From Pseudomonadota bacterium (GTDB lineage Bacteria > Pseudomonadota > Gammaproteobacteria > SZUA-229), in the NCBI GenBank assembly GCA_015222965.1, contig JADFWF010000119.1, positions 1 through 14,477 on the forward strand: a DNA stretch of 14,477 bases. Direction: 5' to 3'. This document shows, one piece after another, positions 6,935 through 12,954 of the stretch. Each line of letters begins with the position of its first letter. The first letter of the stretch is position 1. Below the pieces are notes generated by a model that was not told the DNA's origin, made no database searches, and was given only the letters and a program-made list of their open reading frames with translations. A program made the position numbers and the translations under genes.

Positions 6935-7038
6935 TCGTCACCTGCCTCATATTTAGCCTTTATTTTCATCGATTTAAGTATACAATGAACTTGCTCTCAA
7001 CAGAGGCCTGCAACTAACGATTAGCCCTATAAAAATAG

Positions 7039-7767
7039 ATGACGACACTTTATGACATAGCAAAATTTTGTGACGCCTTTGAAGAGCAAGTCTCTGCAAT
7101 AAATCATTTAGAACCTGAATCAGTCCCTGATAAAGACAGTTGCCACATACAGCTATACAAAAAGTCACTGGTCATGTCTGCGATCGATACACTCGCCGGC
7201 CTTCGTTTCACCAAAGAAAATTACAAAGAACTCAACCAGCAGAACAAAAAACGATTCGTAAGATTCATCGCAGAATTTGCTGACTGGAAAAACGGTCCGT
7301 TTATAAGTGTACCTTACCTGTTCGAGCAGATGGCCAGGCGAGATCTAAAAGAAAATGACCTGTATGAGTATCTGCGTGACAGACTCCTGGTACACGAAGA
7401 AGACGGCGAAGGCGTAAGCTTGCACATAGAAGATGTAGATATACTGGCCGTCGACTTATTTGAGTTGGCCAAAACCGAATACGAAGAACAGCTGATATTG
7501 AAAAGTCAGCACTATTCCCTGTTCTACGAATACAAAAACTGCAAAACGAACACTTTGAGAGAATCTGGCGGTGTGATGGAAACCTTTCAATACGCCCATC
7601 CTAATTATTATTCAGGCGACAAAAGCGAGCACCATGGTTTAATACAATGGCAACTCTCTTATCCGCTGGCGCACTTCAATAGTCTCTTCAGCCAAAGTCT
7701 GAAAAACATGAGGAAATATTTCATCAAAGCAGATATCAATCCCTACTTACTTGTGGATGATAGTTAA
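7039..7767 (+). CDS. Unrecognised 242-residue soluble protein
   Basis: A long ORF with no signal peptide or membrane helix and mixed helical character. Notable parts are a Lys/Gln/Asn-rich segment followed by RFVRFIAEFADWKNGPFISVPYL (about 70-93), an acidic middle (HEEDGEGVSLHIEDVD), and an aromatic C-terminal third (QHYSLFYEY, YAHPNYYSGDKSEHHG). I do not recognise a family and assign no function. There is no clear ribosome binding site; TATAAA lies at 7028-7033, only six bases before the ATG, so a near-leaderless transcript is conceivable. The last seven codons (LLVDDS and stop region) fall in a 23-bp direct repeat that also covers part of a toxin-gene remnant, so the C-terminus may have been altered by rearrangement. 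It is transcribed divergently from the methyltransferase operon. Confidence 0.72.
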   Translation: MTTLYDIAKFCDAFEEQVSAINHLEPESVPDKDSCHIQLYKKSLVMSAIDTLAGLRFTKENYKELNQQNKKRFVRFIAEFADWKNGPFISVPYLFEQMARRDLKENDLYEYLRDRLLVHEEDGEGVSLHIEDVDILAVDLFELAKTEYEEQLILKSQHYSLFYEYKNCKTNTLRESGGVMETFQYAHPNYYSGDKSEHHGLIQWQLSYPLAHFNSLFSQSLKNMRKYFIKADINPYLLVDDS

Positions 7768-7922
7768 GCCAAAAGAAAAGTTAGCAGTAGGCAGTTTGCA
7801 GTTTGCAGTTAAAAACAATAACCAAAAAAATCGCAGTTCTTTGTAGGCCGGCCAATATTAAAGAAAACTTGGACGATAGCGTTGCCGGCGCCCACTCTGA
7901 CTTACTTGTGGATGATAGTTAA
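7745..7922. repeat. 23-bp perfect direct repeat flanking 132 bp
   Basis: The 23 bases at 7745-7767 (beginning ACTTACTTGTGGATG and ending AGTTAA) recur exactly at 7900-7922. The left copy holds the last codons of the 242-residue ORF. The right copy, read on the minus strand, encodes NYHPQVS of a toxin-like N-terminus. The 132 bases between include a TGGCAGT-type repeat fragment. This is the footprint of an insertion, duplication or recombination. Confidence 0.9.
7779..7848. repeat. Fragment of the TGGCAGT-type repeat, opposite orientation
   Basis: AGTTAGCAGTAGGCAGTTTG followed by GTTTGCAGTTAAAAACAA and a later TTCTTTGTAG match the reverse complement of the 956-1080 element in order, with an unrelated short insert. 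The second half of that element, including the other terminal arm, is missing, so this is a truncated copy. Confidence 0.55.
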
Positions 7923-7938
7923 AGACGTATGATGACAT
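7858..7938 (-). pseudogene. Truncated RelE/ParE-type toxin remnant
   Basis: Twelve bases after the antitoxin stop, on the same strand, an ATG follows AAAGGA at about nine bases. It opens a 26-codon frame MSSYVFNYHPQVSQSG ending at 7858. The opening M-S-x-Y-x-F-x-Y/F-H-P-x-V is typical of RelE/ParE toxin N-termini, and the gene order antitoxin-toxin is standard for Phd/YefM modules. After about residue 13, just where the 23-bp repeat ends, the sequence becomes Arg-rich and unlike a toxin, then stops; a full toxin is about 85-100 residues. I read it as a toxin gene cut off by rearrangement. The call rests on a short stretch and on context. Confidence 0.45.
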
Positions 7939-7950
7939 ATGGCAAATCCT

Positions 7951-8208
7951 TTAAGTAATCCGTTTACGTAACCTTCTAAATACTTCGATGCCATCTGAAA
8001 CATTACCTGTTTCCAGATCAGCGATGCCTTCTTCAATTGCAGTTTTTAAATACTCAACGCGAAAAGCTTCTAACTGCTCATACTCCATAGCTGAAACAAC
8101 AACGGCAACTGGCTTCCCATTTTTATTTATCTTTACTGGCGCTTTTTGTGCCTTTAAAAGCACATCGCCAAACTCCCGTTTAGCGTCACTTGCACTCAAC
8201 GTAGTCAT
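7951..8208 (-). CDS. Phd/YefM-family antitoxin, apparently without its toxin
   Basis: An 85-residue antitoxin. The N-terminal half is the Phd/YefM fold that binds operator DNA and dimerises: LSASDAKREFGDVLLKAQ (4-21), then PVKINKNGKPVAVVVSAMEYEQLE (24-47). The C-terminal part (50-85, IEEGIADLETGNVSDG and a basic FRRLRKRIT end) would normally wrap around a RelE/ParE-type toxin. The ATG follows GAGG at seven bases. A perfect 32-bp palindrome 13 bases upstream is the obvious autoregulatory operator. Downstream, only the first dozen codons of a toxin remain. The antitoxin is intact, so it could still repress its operon or neutralise related toxins elsewhere. Confidence 0.88.
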   Translation of the reverse strand: MTTLSASDAKREFGDVLLKAQKAPVKINKNGKPVAVVVSAMEYEQLEAFRVEYLKTAIEEGIADLETGNVSDGIEVFRRLRKRIT

Positions 8209-8221
8209 AAGAAAACCTCAA

Positions 8222-8253
8222 ATAGTAATTAAATTGATCAATTTAATTACTAT
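8222..8253 (-). promoter_or_regulatory. 32-bp perfect palindromic operator of the antitoxin operon
   Basis: The left half (from 8222) reads ATAGTAATTAAATTGA and the right half is its exact reverse complement, centred on GATC between 8237 and 8238. It ends 13 bases before the antitoxin start codon, overlapping the expected promoter. Phd/YefM proteins repress their own operon by binding such palindromes. No T-run follows, so it is not a terminator. Confidence 0.75.
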
Positions 8254-8311
8254 AGCCACAACCAGCTTATTTGCCTATATCTATACCTAAGGGCTTAAAA
8301 AGATAGTAAAA

Positions 8312-8382
8312 GTAGGTCGGGCATTGCCCGACAGAATGCAGCCAGTAGATATACCGAGACGGTGGGCAATGCCCACCCTACA
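8312..8382. repeat. REP-pair (REPIN-like) repeat, copy 2
   Basis: Begins GTAGGTCGGGCATTGCCCGA and ends GGTGGGCAATGCCCACCCTA. Each end is a hairpin, and the two ends are imperfect inverted repeats of each other (GTAGG-T-[C/G]GGGCATTGCCC). The tail ATCACAAGCTTTCCACTGCG (8388-8407) and about 30 following bases recur after copy 3, so the duplicated unit is larger than the REP pair. Confidence 0.85.
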
Positions 8383-8518
8383 AAAAATCACAAGCTTTCC
8401 ACTGCGTCTTTGCGCCTCTACGAGATATACTTTTTTAGGTATGCCCAGACAAACGCCGGGGACGAAAAAACCTTATCCCGACCTACATAGCTAATGCATA
8501 TTGGTAATAAATTATGCC

Positions 8519-8538
8519 GTCATTGCGAGCGCAATGAC
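8519..8538. repeat. Short hairpin GTCATTGCG-AG-CGCAATGAC
   Basis: Nine-base perfect arms with a two-base centre, between the two REP pairs. The arm resembles the widespread GTCATTGCGAGC-type intergenic repeat known from many bacterial genomes. No T-run follows, so it is unlikely to be a terminator. Confidence 0.55.
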
Positions 8539-8556
8539 GAAAAATACAACAGCAAC

Positions 8557-8627
8557 GTAGGTCGGGCCTTGCCCGACGGGCCACGGCCAATTGATGTACA
8601 GCGGCGGTGGGCAACGCCCACCCTACA
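8557..8627. repeat. REP-pair (REPIN-like) repeat, copy 3
   Basis: Begins GTAGGTCGGGCCTTGCCCGA and ends GGTGGGCAACGCCCACCCTA, with both hairpins intact; the C and the matching changes in the arms keep pairing around the loop. It lies 245 bases after copy 2 in the same orientation. The shared tail ACAAGCTTTCCACT and GTCTTTGC follows (8635-8658). Confidence 0.85.
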
Positions 8628-8761
8628 ATAAATTACAAGCTTTCCACTATGTCTTTGCAAGATATATTTCTTTAGTCTGTTCCTGGTCGAAAGCAATATT
8701 CTGGCAGGAGCAGGTTTTTGAGCAAATCTGACTGATAAAACAGGCATTCCCATGCCGGTGA

Positions 8762-10042
8762 CTACTGCAAATAGTCTGCAGCTGCTTCACCAATCTCGTT
8801 TTCCTCTGACGCCTTACCGATCTCACTGGCTTCAAAAGACAGTCCATAGGCGATAGAGAGCCGGTCATAAGAGTCAACCGGTAAATTCTCAGCCATGAGG
8901 TCGTCTGGTATATTTAATCTGATCGATCTGATCTTATGCGGTGGTAATTTTCTTTCATGGCTGTCGATGATGTTCTGTACGATCTCCAGGTGTGCCCCGC
9001 CGCCATAAGTAAACGTCAGCACCCCGCTCTCCCAGCATTTTGAATCCGGGCAATATTTGCTCTTGGTCAGCATAAGTATCTTATTGATGAGTCTTGCCGC
9101 TTCACCGCTATACAAGGTATCGGCAAACTTTATATCCTTTTCGGTCAGATCATGCGCCTGAGAAAAAGAATATGCATCCGGTATATCTTTAAACAGGTTT
9201 ATCTCTTTATCGGAGAGCTGTAAATTTTCATAGCGTCTCTTTAACAGGTAATCAACACCGATTGGTTCCACAGCGCAGGCATAAAGCACGCATCTATTAT
9301 CGGCATCATCAGCATTATCGACCATAAAGGTTGCGATACTGATGGTCCCCGCACCGACATCGATCAACATATGCAGATCATCCTCACACTGCTTTGAATG
9401 AACATAACCGCAGATCTGCGCACAGCAGCCGGGAAAGGTATTGATTAATTCTTTTTTGATAATCTGTGATCGATAGATAACTGGAAAAACATCGAAAGCA
9501 CTGTCATCAACGCCCATGTACTGGCGAATCCTATTCAATGTAACCGGGCCAGGCAGTACGCTGACAGCCCATGCTGAATGTATCGCCTGTTTATATATCT
9601 CAGATAAACCAGAATTATCTGTGTTCTCGATCGGTAGCCCTGCGTTGATAGACCATGATAATTCAGCGTGGCCGTATCTTTTTTTATAACGTTCGAGCAG
9701 CCAGCCTCTGGCCACACGAAACACCAGTGCCAGGTAGGCAGAAACCCGCAACATATCTTCAACCGTACAAGTTTTATCTAACAGGGGAAACTTGAGATTA
9801 TCCACTTCACAGCTTGAATTAGTGGCTGGCGTCAGACTGCACAGGTTTTCATTATCGATGTTAAGGATTGACGGCAGCAGGTATTGGTTTTCCGGATGTG
9901 CAAACCAGCCGAAGGGTACGGCGTATCGTACACGGTTATCACCTATCACCACTTTGGTAAAAGCCGCTCCAAAGTCCAGACCGATAATAAGCTTCTTGAC
10001 AGCAGGTGCTGTTCTCTCAGATTGTGTATTGTCAGCCAGCAT
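8762..10042 (-). CDS. Actin/Hsp70-fold (ASKHA) ATPase of unknown type
   Basis: A 426-residue cytosolic protein with the three nucleotide-binding signatures of the actin/Hsp70/hexokinase fold: phosphate-1 LIIGLDFGAAFTKVVIG (18-34), phosphate-2 MLIDVGAGTISIATF (225-239) and adenosine loop FTYGGGAHLE (344-353). No substrate-binding domain of DnaK type follows; only about 75 residues with an acidic end (SEENEIGEAAADYLQ) remain. It has neither MreB nor FtsA landmarks that I can see; ParM-like filament proteins or an orphan Hsp70-like regulator are possible. Start: a TTG at 10051 is open, but the ATG at 10042 is better because it overlaps the stop of a leader ORF (TGATG) that has a ribosome binding site. 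Neither start has its own Shine-Dalgarno. No partner gene is adjacent. Fold confident, function unknown. Confidence 0.8.
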   Translation of the reverse strand: MLADNTQSERTAPAVKKLIIGLDFGAAFTKVVIGDNRVRYAVPFGWFAHPENQYLLPSILNIDNENLCSLTPATNSSCEVDNLKFPLLDKTCTVEDMLRVSAYLALVFRVARGWLLERYKKRYGHAELSWSINAGLPIENTDNSGLSEIYKQAIHSAWAVSVLPGPVTLNRIRQYMGVDDSAFDVFPVIYRSQIIKKELINTFPGCCAQICGYVHSKQCEDDLHMLIDVGAGTISIATFMVDNADDADNRCVLYACAVEPIGVDYLLKRRYENLQLSDKEINLFKDIPDAYSFSQAHDLTEKDIKFADTLYSGEAARLINKILMLTKSKYCPDSKCWESGVLTFTYGGGAHLEIVQNIIDSHERKLPPHKIRSIRLNIPDDLMAENLPVDSYDRLSIAYGLSFEASEIGKASEENEIGEAAADYLQ

Positions 10043-10071
10043 CACTGGCAATAGTCAAACAGATAATTCAT
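10042..10071 (-). CDS. 9-codon leader ORF coupled to the ASKHA gene
   Basis: ATG at 10071-10069 opens MNYLFDYCQ and ends in TGA at 10044-10042, which overlaps the downstream ATG as TGATG. GAGGAAG (10087-10081) lies nine bases before the leader ATG, whereas the ASKHA start has no ribosome binding site of its own. This is the layout of translational coupling or a leader-peptide control. The alternative is that a start codon was lost by a frameshift and the leader is the old N-terminus. Confidence 0.4.
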   Translation of the reverse strand: MNYLFDYCQ

Positions 10072-10229
10072 CTACCACTGCTTCCTCTATAAGAAGTTAA
10101 GCGATTCCTTATGTAACATTTCTGAACGCGGGTCGAACAGTATACATACTTTTATCAGGGTCTGCGGACGGGAATAACAATAATAAACAGTCTAGTTTTG
10201 TACAGGCGTGTATCAAGATTAAAGCTTAT

Positions 10230-10252
10230 AAAAAACCTCACTGAGACAGTGA
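10230..10252 (-). terminator. Rho-independent terminator overlapping the TSUP gene end
   Basis: On the minus strand TCACTG-TCT-CAGTGA forms a 6-bp stem with a 3-base loop (10252-10238), then GG and six T (10235-10230). The right arm contains the gene's own TGA stop, so the last codons double as the terminator stem. Confidence 0.6.
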
Positions 10253-10990
10253 TTTAAAAATTAACATAACACCACTGACCATCAACAGAACACTGATAAC
10301 CCGGTTAAACTGCTTCTGATCAAACTTGATATGCAGATGATGCCCGGCATACATACCGGCAATCAATACCGGCAGTAAGGTGAGCACCAGCCACAATACC
10401 CGTTCAGTAAACAATCCACTCAGCGCATAACTCGTCATACGGGCACCACCATCGATCAAAAAAATCGTCGCGATGGTTGCGCGAAACTGGTTTTTATTCA
10501 ATTGACGCATCTTTAGATACACCACATAAAACGGCCCGCCAGTGCCAAATAACGCACCGACCATGCCCCCACCGAGCCCGGCGACAACCGCCCATCCTCT
10601 GCCGCCAGCATGCGCAGATGAAGACAGCAGCGAATAGATCGAATACAGCAGGACAAAGATACCAAGCGCCATCACCAGGCTATTTGAGTCGACATTCACC
10701 AACAGCCAGACAGCGATAACAATACCCAGCAGTGAGAACGGGATCAACGGTAAAATATCCTGCCATAGCACCTGCTTTCGCAGATGAAAACTTTGCATGA
10801 TAGTGCCGCTGTAACTCAACAGACCCAATACCGGCACGATGAATGGCAACGGGAACATGAACGCCAATAAAGGAATAGCGATCAGGCCGCTGCCAAACCC
10901 CGACAGGCCTTTAACGGTATAGGCAGAAAATATGATGACAACGGACAAGACGACTTGTAACGTTGTAAGCTGGAGATAATCAAAAAGCAT
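10238..10990 (-). CDS. TSUP-family (TauE/SafE) membrane permease
   Basis: A 250-residue inner-membrane protein with about eight hydrophobic helices, of the sulfite exporter TauE/SafE (TSUP) family, whose members move sulfite, organosulfonates and other anions. The two glycine-rich half-motifs of the internal repeat are clear: YTVKGLSGFGSGLIAIPLL (24-42) and GLGGGMVGALFGTGGPF (138-154). I chose the ATG at 10990 because it places the first helix at the N-terminus as is usual. The frame extends upstream to a TTG at 11074, but that adds 28 polar residues (VSNNQRHNNTIIGYNN) without a ribosome binding site. It is divergent from the exported-protein gene at 11083. The substrate cannot be deduced; the TusA gene nearby makes a sulfur compound reasonable but not shown. 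Confidence 0.88.
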   Translation of the reverse strand: MLFDYLQLTTLQVVLSVVIIFSAYTVKGLSGFGSGLIAIPLLAFMFPLPFIVPVLGLLSYSGTIMQSFHLRKQVLWQDILPLIPFSLLGIVIAVWLLVNVDSNSLVMALGIFVLLYSIYSLLSSSAHAGGRGWAVVAGLGGGMVGALFGTGGPFYVVYLKMRQLNKNQFRATIATIFLIDGGARMTSYALSGLFTERVLWLVLTLLPVLIAGMYAGHHLHIKFDQKQFNRVISVLLMVSGVMLIFKSLSQ

Positions 10991-11082
10991 ATCGCGGGAA
11001 GAATTTAAGACAGCGGAAATGCGATTATTGTATCCGATTATTGTATTATTGTGCCGTTGATTGTTACTGACCAAAACTACCC

Positions 11083-11763
11083 ATGCCGAAAAAGTTACCT
11101 GCTGCTGCTACATTTATCACCATCGTCACACTACTGTTGCTAACGATCAGCAATACCCTATCTGCAGACCAGCAGGTGATAACCGACGACGGTCGCGAGG
11201 TCTTGCTCAAAGAGGACGGCAGCTGGGAATACCGCTCGACAGACCGTTTTGCCGATACAGAAGAAGGTCGCCGCGTAAGATTAAAAGAAGATGGCAGCTG
11301 GTCCTATTCAGGAAATGTACCGCTAAAATCCAAAGCACAGGTTAGAACCACGGACCTGGACCTAAAACTCCAAAAAGTGGTTGTCGAAACACATAAGAAA
11401 AAGACTCAAAAGAGTGCGCGCATAAAAACGCAAACAGTATTCTACGTACAGCTGCACAGCTCGGCGCAGGCAAAAACAGACATCAGCATCAAAGACAGCG
11501 ATATCTCTCTGATCGAAGTAAAAGACAACAATGAAAAAAGCTACCCAGTTCTGTCGATAAGATCAGACAACCCGGACTTGCCACCCGGTACAAAAAGCAC
11601 GCTGGAAATACGTGCAGATAAATCACCATCGATATGGGATGATGTTAAATCGATGGAAATAATTTTTAAGACCGGGATATTCGGCATACAAAAACAGATT
11701 ACTCTCAGCCAGAGAACCATCGATTTTAATAAAGAAGATGTGGAAGGTTTCGACAGCGAATAG
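11083..11763 (+). CDS. Exported protein with duplicated DGxxVxLKEDGSW motif
   Basis: A 226-residue secreted or periplasmic protein. The N-terminus is a signal peptide (positive MPKK, hydrophobic 8-22, likely cleavage after LSA at 28). Two tandem units follow: TDDGREVLLKEDGSWEY (34-50) and TEEGRRVRLKEDGSWSY (59-75), 25 residues apart, each a short beta-hairpin-like element. Residues about 88-226 form a Lys-rich, probably beta-rich domain. The motif is like that of DUF3157-type exported proteins, a match from memory with moderate certainty; their function is not established. The start has no clear ribosome binding site. It is followed 41 bases later by tusA on the same strand with no terminator between, so co-transcription is possible. 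Confidence 0.78.
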   Translation: MPKKLPAAATFITIVTLLLLTISNTLSADQQVITDDGREVLLKEDGSWEYRSTDRFADTEEGRRVRLKEDGSWSYSGNVPLKSKAQVRTTDLDLKLQKVVVETHKKKTQKSARIKTQTVFYVQLHSSAQAKTDISIKDSDISLIEVKDNNEKSYPVLSIRSDNPDLPPGTKSTLEIRADKSPSIWDDVKSMEIIFKTGIFGIQKQITLSQRTIDFNKEDVEGFDSE

Positions 11764-11804
11764 ATACACCTGTTTTTAACTGTAAATATTAAGTGGAACG
11801 CAGC

Positions 11805-12035
11805 ATGACTGAAACAAACAAAAAGCTGGATGTGCGCGGCCTGAACTGTCCGCAGCCGATCTTGCGTATGCGTGCCAGCTTAAAAGAAATGGAAACAGGA
11901 CATGTGTTGCAGGTTACAACGACCGACCCCGGATCAACCAGGGACATCGTGACCTTCTGTGAGCAGACAGACAACACTCTGCTGTCATCGTCTCAGGAAG
12001 AAGGTGATTTTATATTCTTTATTCAAAAATATTAA
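11805..12035 (+). CDS. tusA: TusA-family sulfur-carrier protein
   Basis: A 76-residue cytosolic sulfur carrier of the TusA/SirA/YedF family, which passes persulfide sulfur on a conserved cysteine to partners in tRNA thiolation, molybdenum-cofactor work or sulfur oxidation. The signature LDVRGLNCPQPILRMR (8-23) has the active Cys15 in CPxP, and the family's TTDPGSTRDI segment follows (43-52). I take ATG 11805 rather than the in-frame GTG at 11793, because the family begins directly before the first strand. Standalone genes of this family exist with several roles; no DsrE, rhodanese or Hdr genes lie here to choose between them. A second, decayed copy lies at 13676-13797. Confidence 0.92.
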   Translation: MTETNKKLDVRGLNCPQPILRMRASLKEMETGHVLQVTTTDPGSTRDIVTFCEQTDNTLLSSSQEEGDFIFFIQKY

Positions 12036-12106
12036 GTTCCACTGCCCCTGTTCGTTCAATATAATATAAACACCGTTTTATCAAAAATAATACACGATTA
12101 ATTAAT

Positions 12107-12934
12107 ATGAATTCTTTACACGATAGTCCCGCGATGATGATTGCCAAATACATAATACTAACATTCGTTCTCCTGGGCTTATCTTCCTGCGCGACATCAC
12201 CCGAGGGAAGAAAACAATTTAAACTGATACCTGAAGATCAGATGAACACCATGGGCGTTCAAAGTTTTGAACAGATAAAACAGCAGACACCGCTGTCAAA
12301 AGATCAGAACATAAATCAATATGTCTTGTGTATCGCCAATAAAATAATTCCACAGGTAAAACAAAACCCAAACCCAAAATCATGGGAAGTACAGGTATTT
12401 GACGATGACCAGGCCAATGCATTTGCCTTGCCCGGTTATAAAATTGGTGTTTATATCGGCCTGTTAAAATACGCTGAAAATCAGGATCAACTCGCTGCCG
12501 TAATGGGGCATGAGATCGCACACGTCATCGCCAACCATGGCAATGAACGCGTCTCCGGCCAGATAGCAACACAGGCAGGCCTGGATCTTGCCAGCGCGGT
12601 ATTAGGTACCACAGATAATTCGAACAACGCCATGATCCTTGCCGGCCTTGGGCTGGGCGTTCAATATGGCATCACACTGCCTTTCAGCCGCAGCCATGAA
12701 TCAGAAGCCGACCTGATCGGCCTGGATCTAATGGCGAAGTCAGGTTTCAACCCGGCAGAAAGCGTAACGTTGTGGAAAAATATGTCTAAGGCAGGCGCTT
12801 CACCACCAGAATTTATGTCGACTCACCCATCGAACGACACCCGCATAAAACAGCTGCAAGAGCGCATACCAAACGCCAACATCGCTTATCAGCAAGCGCT
12901 CAGCCAGGGACAGCGCGCCAGATGTAAGATGTGA
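12107..12934 (+). CDS. M48-family zinc metalloprotease lipoprotein
   Basis: A 275-residue outer-membrane-type lipoprotein protease of the LoiP/YggG-like M48 group, thought to act in envelope protein quality control. A signal peptide ends in lipobox LSSC with lipidated Cys28; the next residues Ala-Thr do not favour inner-membrane retention. The zinc site is HEIAH (135-139) within VMGHEIAHVIANHGNER, with the third ligand in HESEAD (E198, D202). The C-terminal STHPSNDTRIKQL is the usual M48 end. The first ATG (12107) precedes two others at 12134 and 12137 (MMIAKYIILTF), which give a more standard signal peptide; none has a clear ribosome binding site. The gene lies in the same direction as tusA but 71 bases downstream in AT-rich DNA, perhaps with its own promoter. 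Confidence 0.92.
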   Translation: MNSLHDSPAMMIAKYIILTFVLLGLSSCATSPEGRKQFKLIPEDQMNTMGVQSFEQIKQQTPLSKDQNINQYVLCIANKIIPQVKQNPNPKSWEVQVFDDDQANAFALPGYKIGVYIGLLKYAENQDQLAAVMGHEIAHVIANHGNERVSGQIATQAGLDLASAVLGTTDNSNNAMILAGLGLGVQYGITLPFSRSHESEADLIGLDLMAKSGFNPAESVTLWKNMSKAGASPPEFMSTHPSNDTRIKQLQERIPNANIAYQQALSQGQRARCKM

Positions 12935-12954
12935 TCCGGGAACAACCGGTTATT

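Larger units (their letters stand above)
8254..8761. other. 508-bp non-coding stretch filled with repeats
   Basis: No credible gene lies between the antitoxin operator and the ASKHA gene. The stretch holds two REP-pair elements (8312-8382, 8557-8627) with related 3' tails, an isolated half-arm CCCGACCTAC (8477-8486), a GTCATTGCG hairpin (8519-8538), and a fragment resembling one arm of the 14342-14442 hairpin (ACTGCGTCTTTGCGCCTCTA at 8401-8420). The ORFs seen across it are repeat-derived. Confidence 0.75.

Noticed and set aside
6981..7033. Promoter hexamers TACAAT (6981-6986) and TATAAA (7028-7033) before the 242-residue ORF
   Set aside because: Neither has a convincing -35 partner at 16-18 bases, so no promoter is called.
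8312..8627. Possible CRISPR-like array
   Set aside because: Only two similar units, 245 bases apart, each an internally palindromic REP pair; no regular short spacers and no cas genes.
8520..8877. Minus-strand ORFs of 76-77 codons before and across the ASKHA gene end
   Set aside because: One is translated REP-pair sequence and the other overlaps the ASKHA C-terminus in another frame; neither has gene-like composition.
10991..11074. N-terminal extension of the TSUP permease from a TTG start
   Set aside because: Adds 28 polar residues before the first membrane helix, without a ribosome binding site; the ATG at 10990 fits the family.
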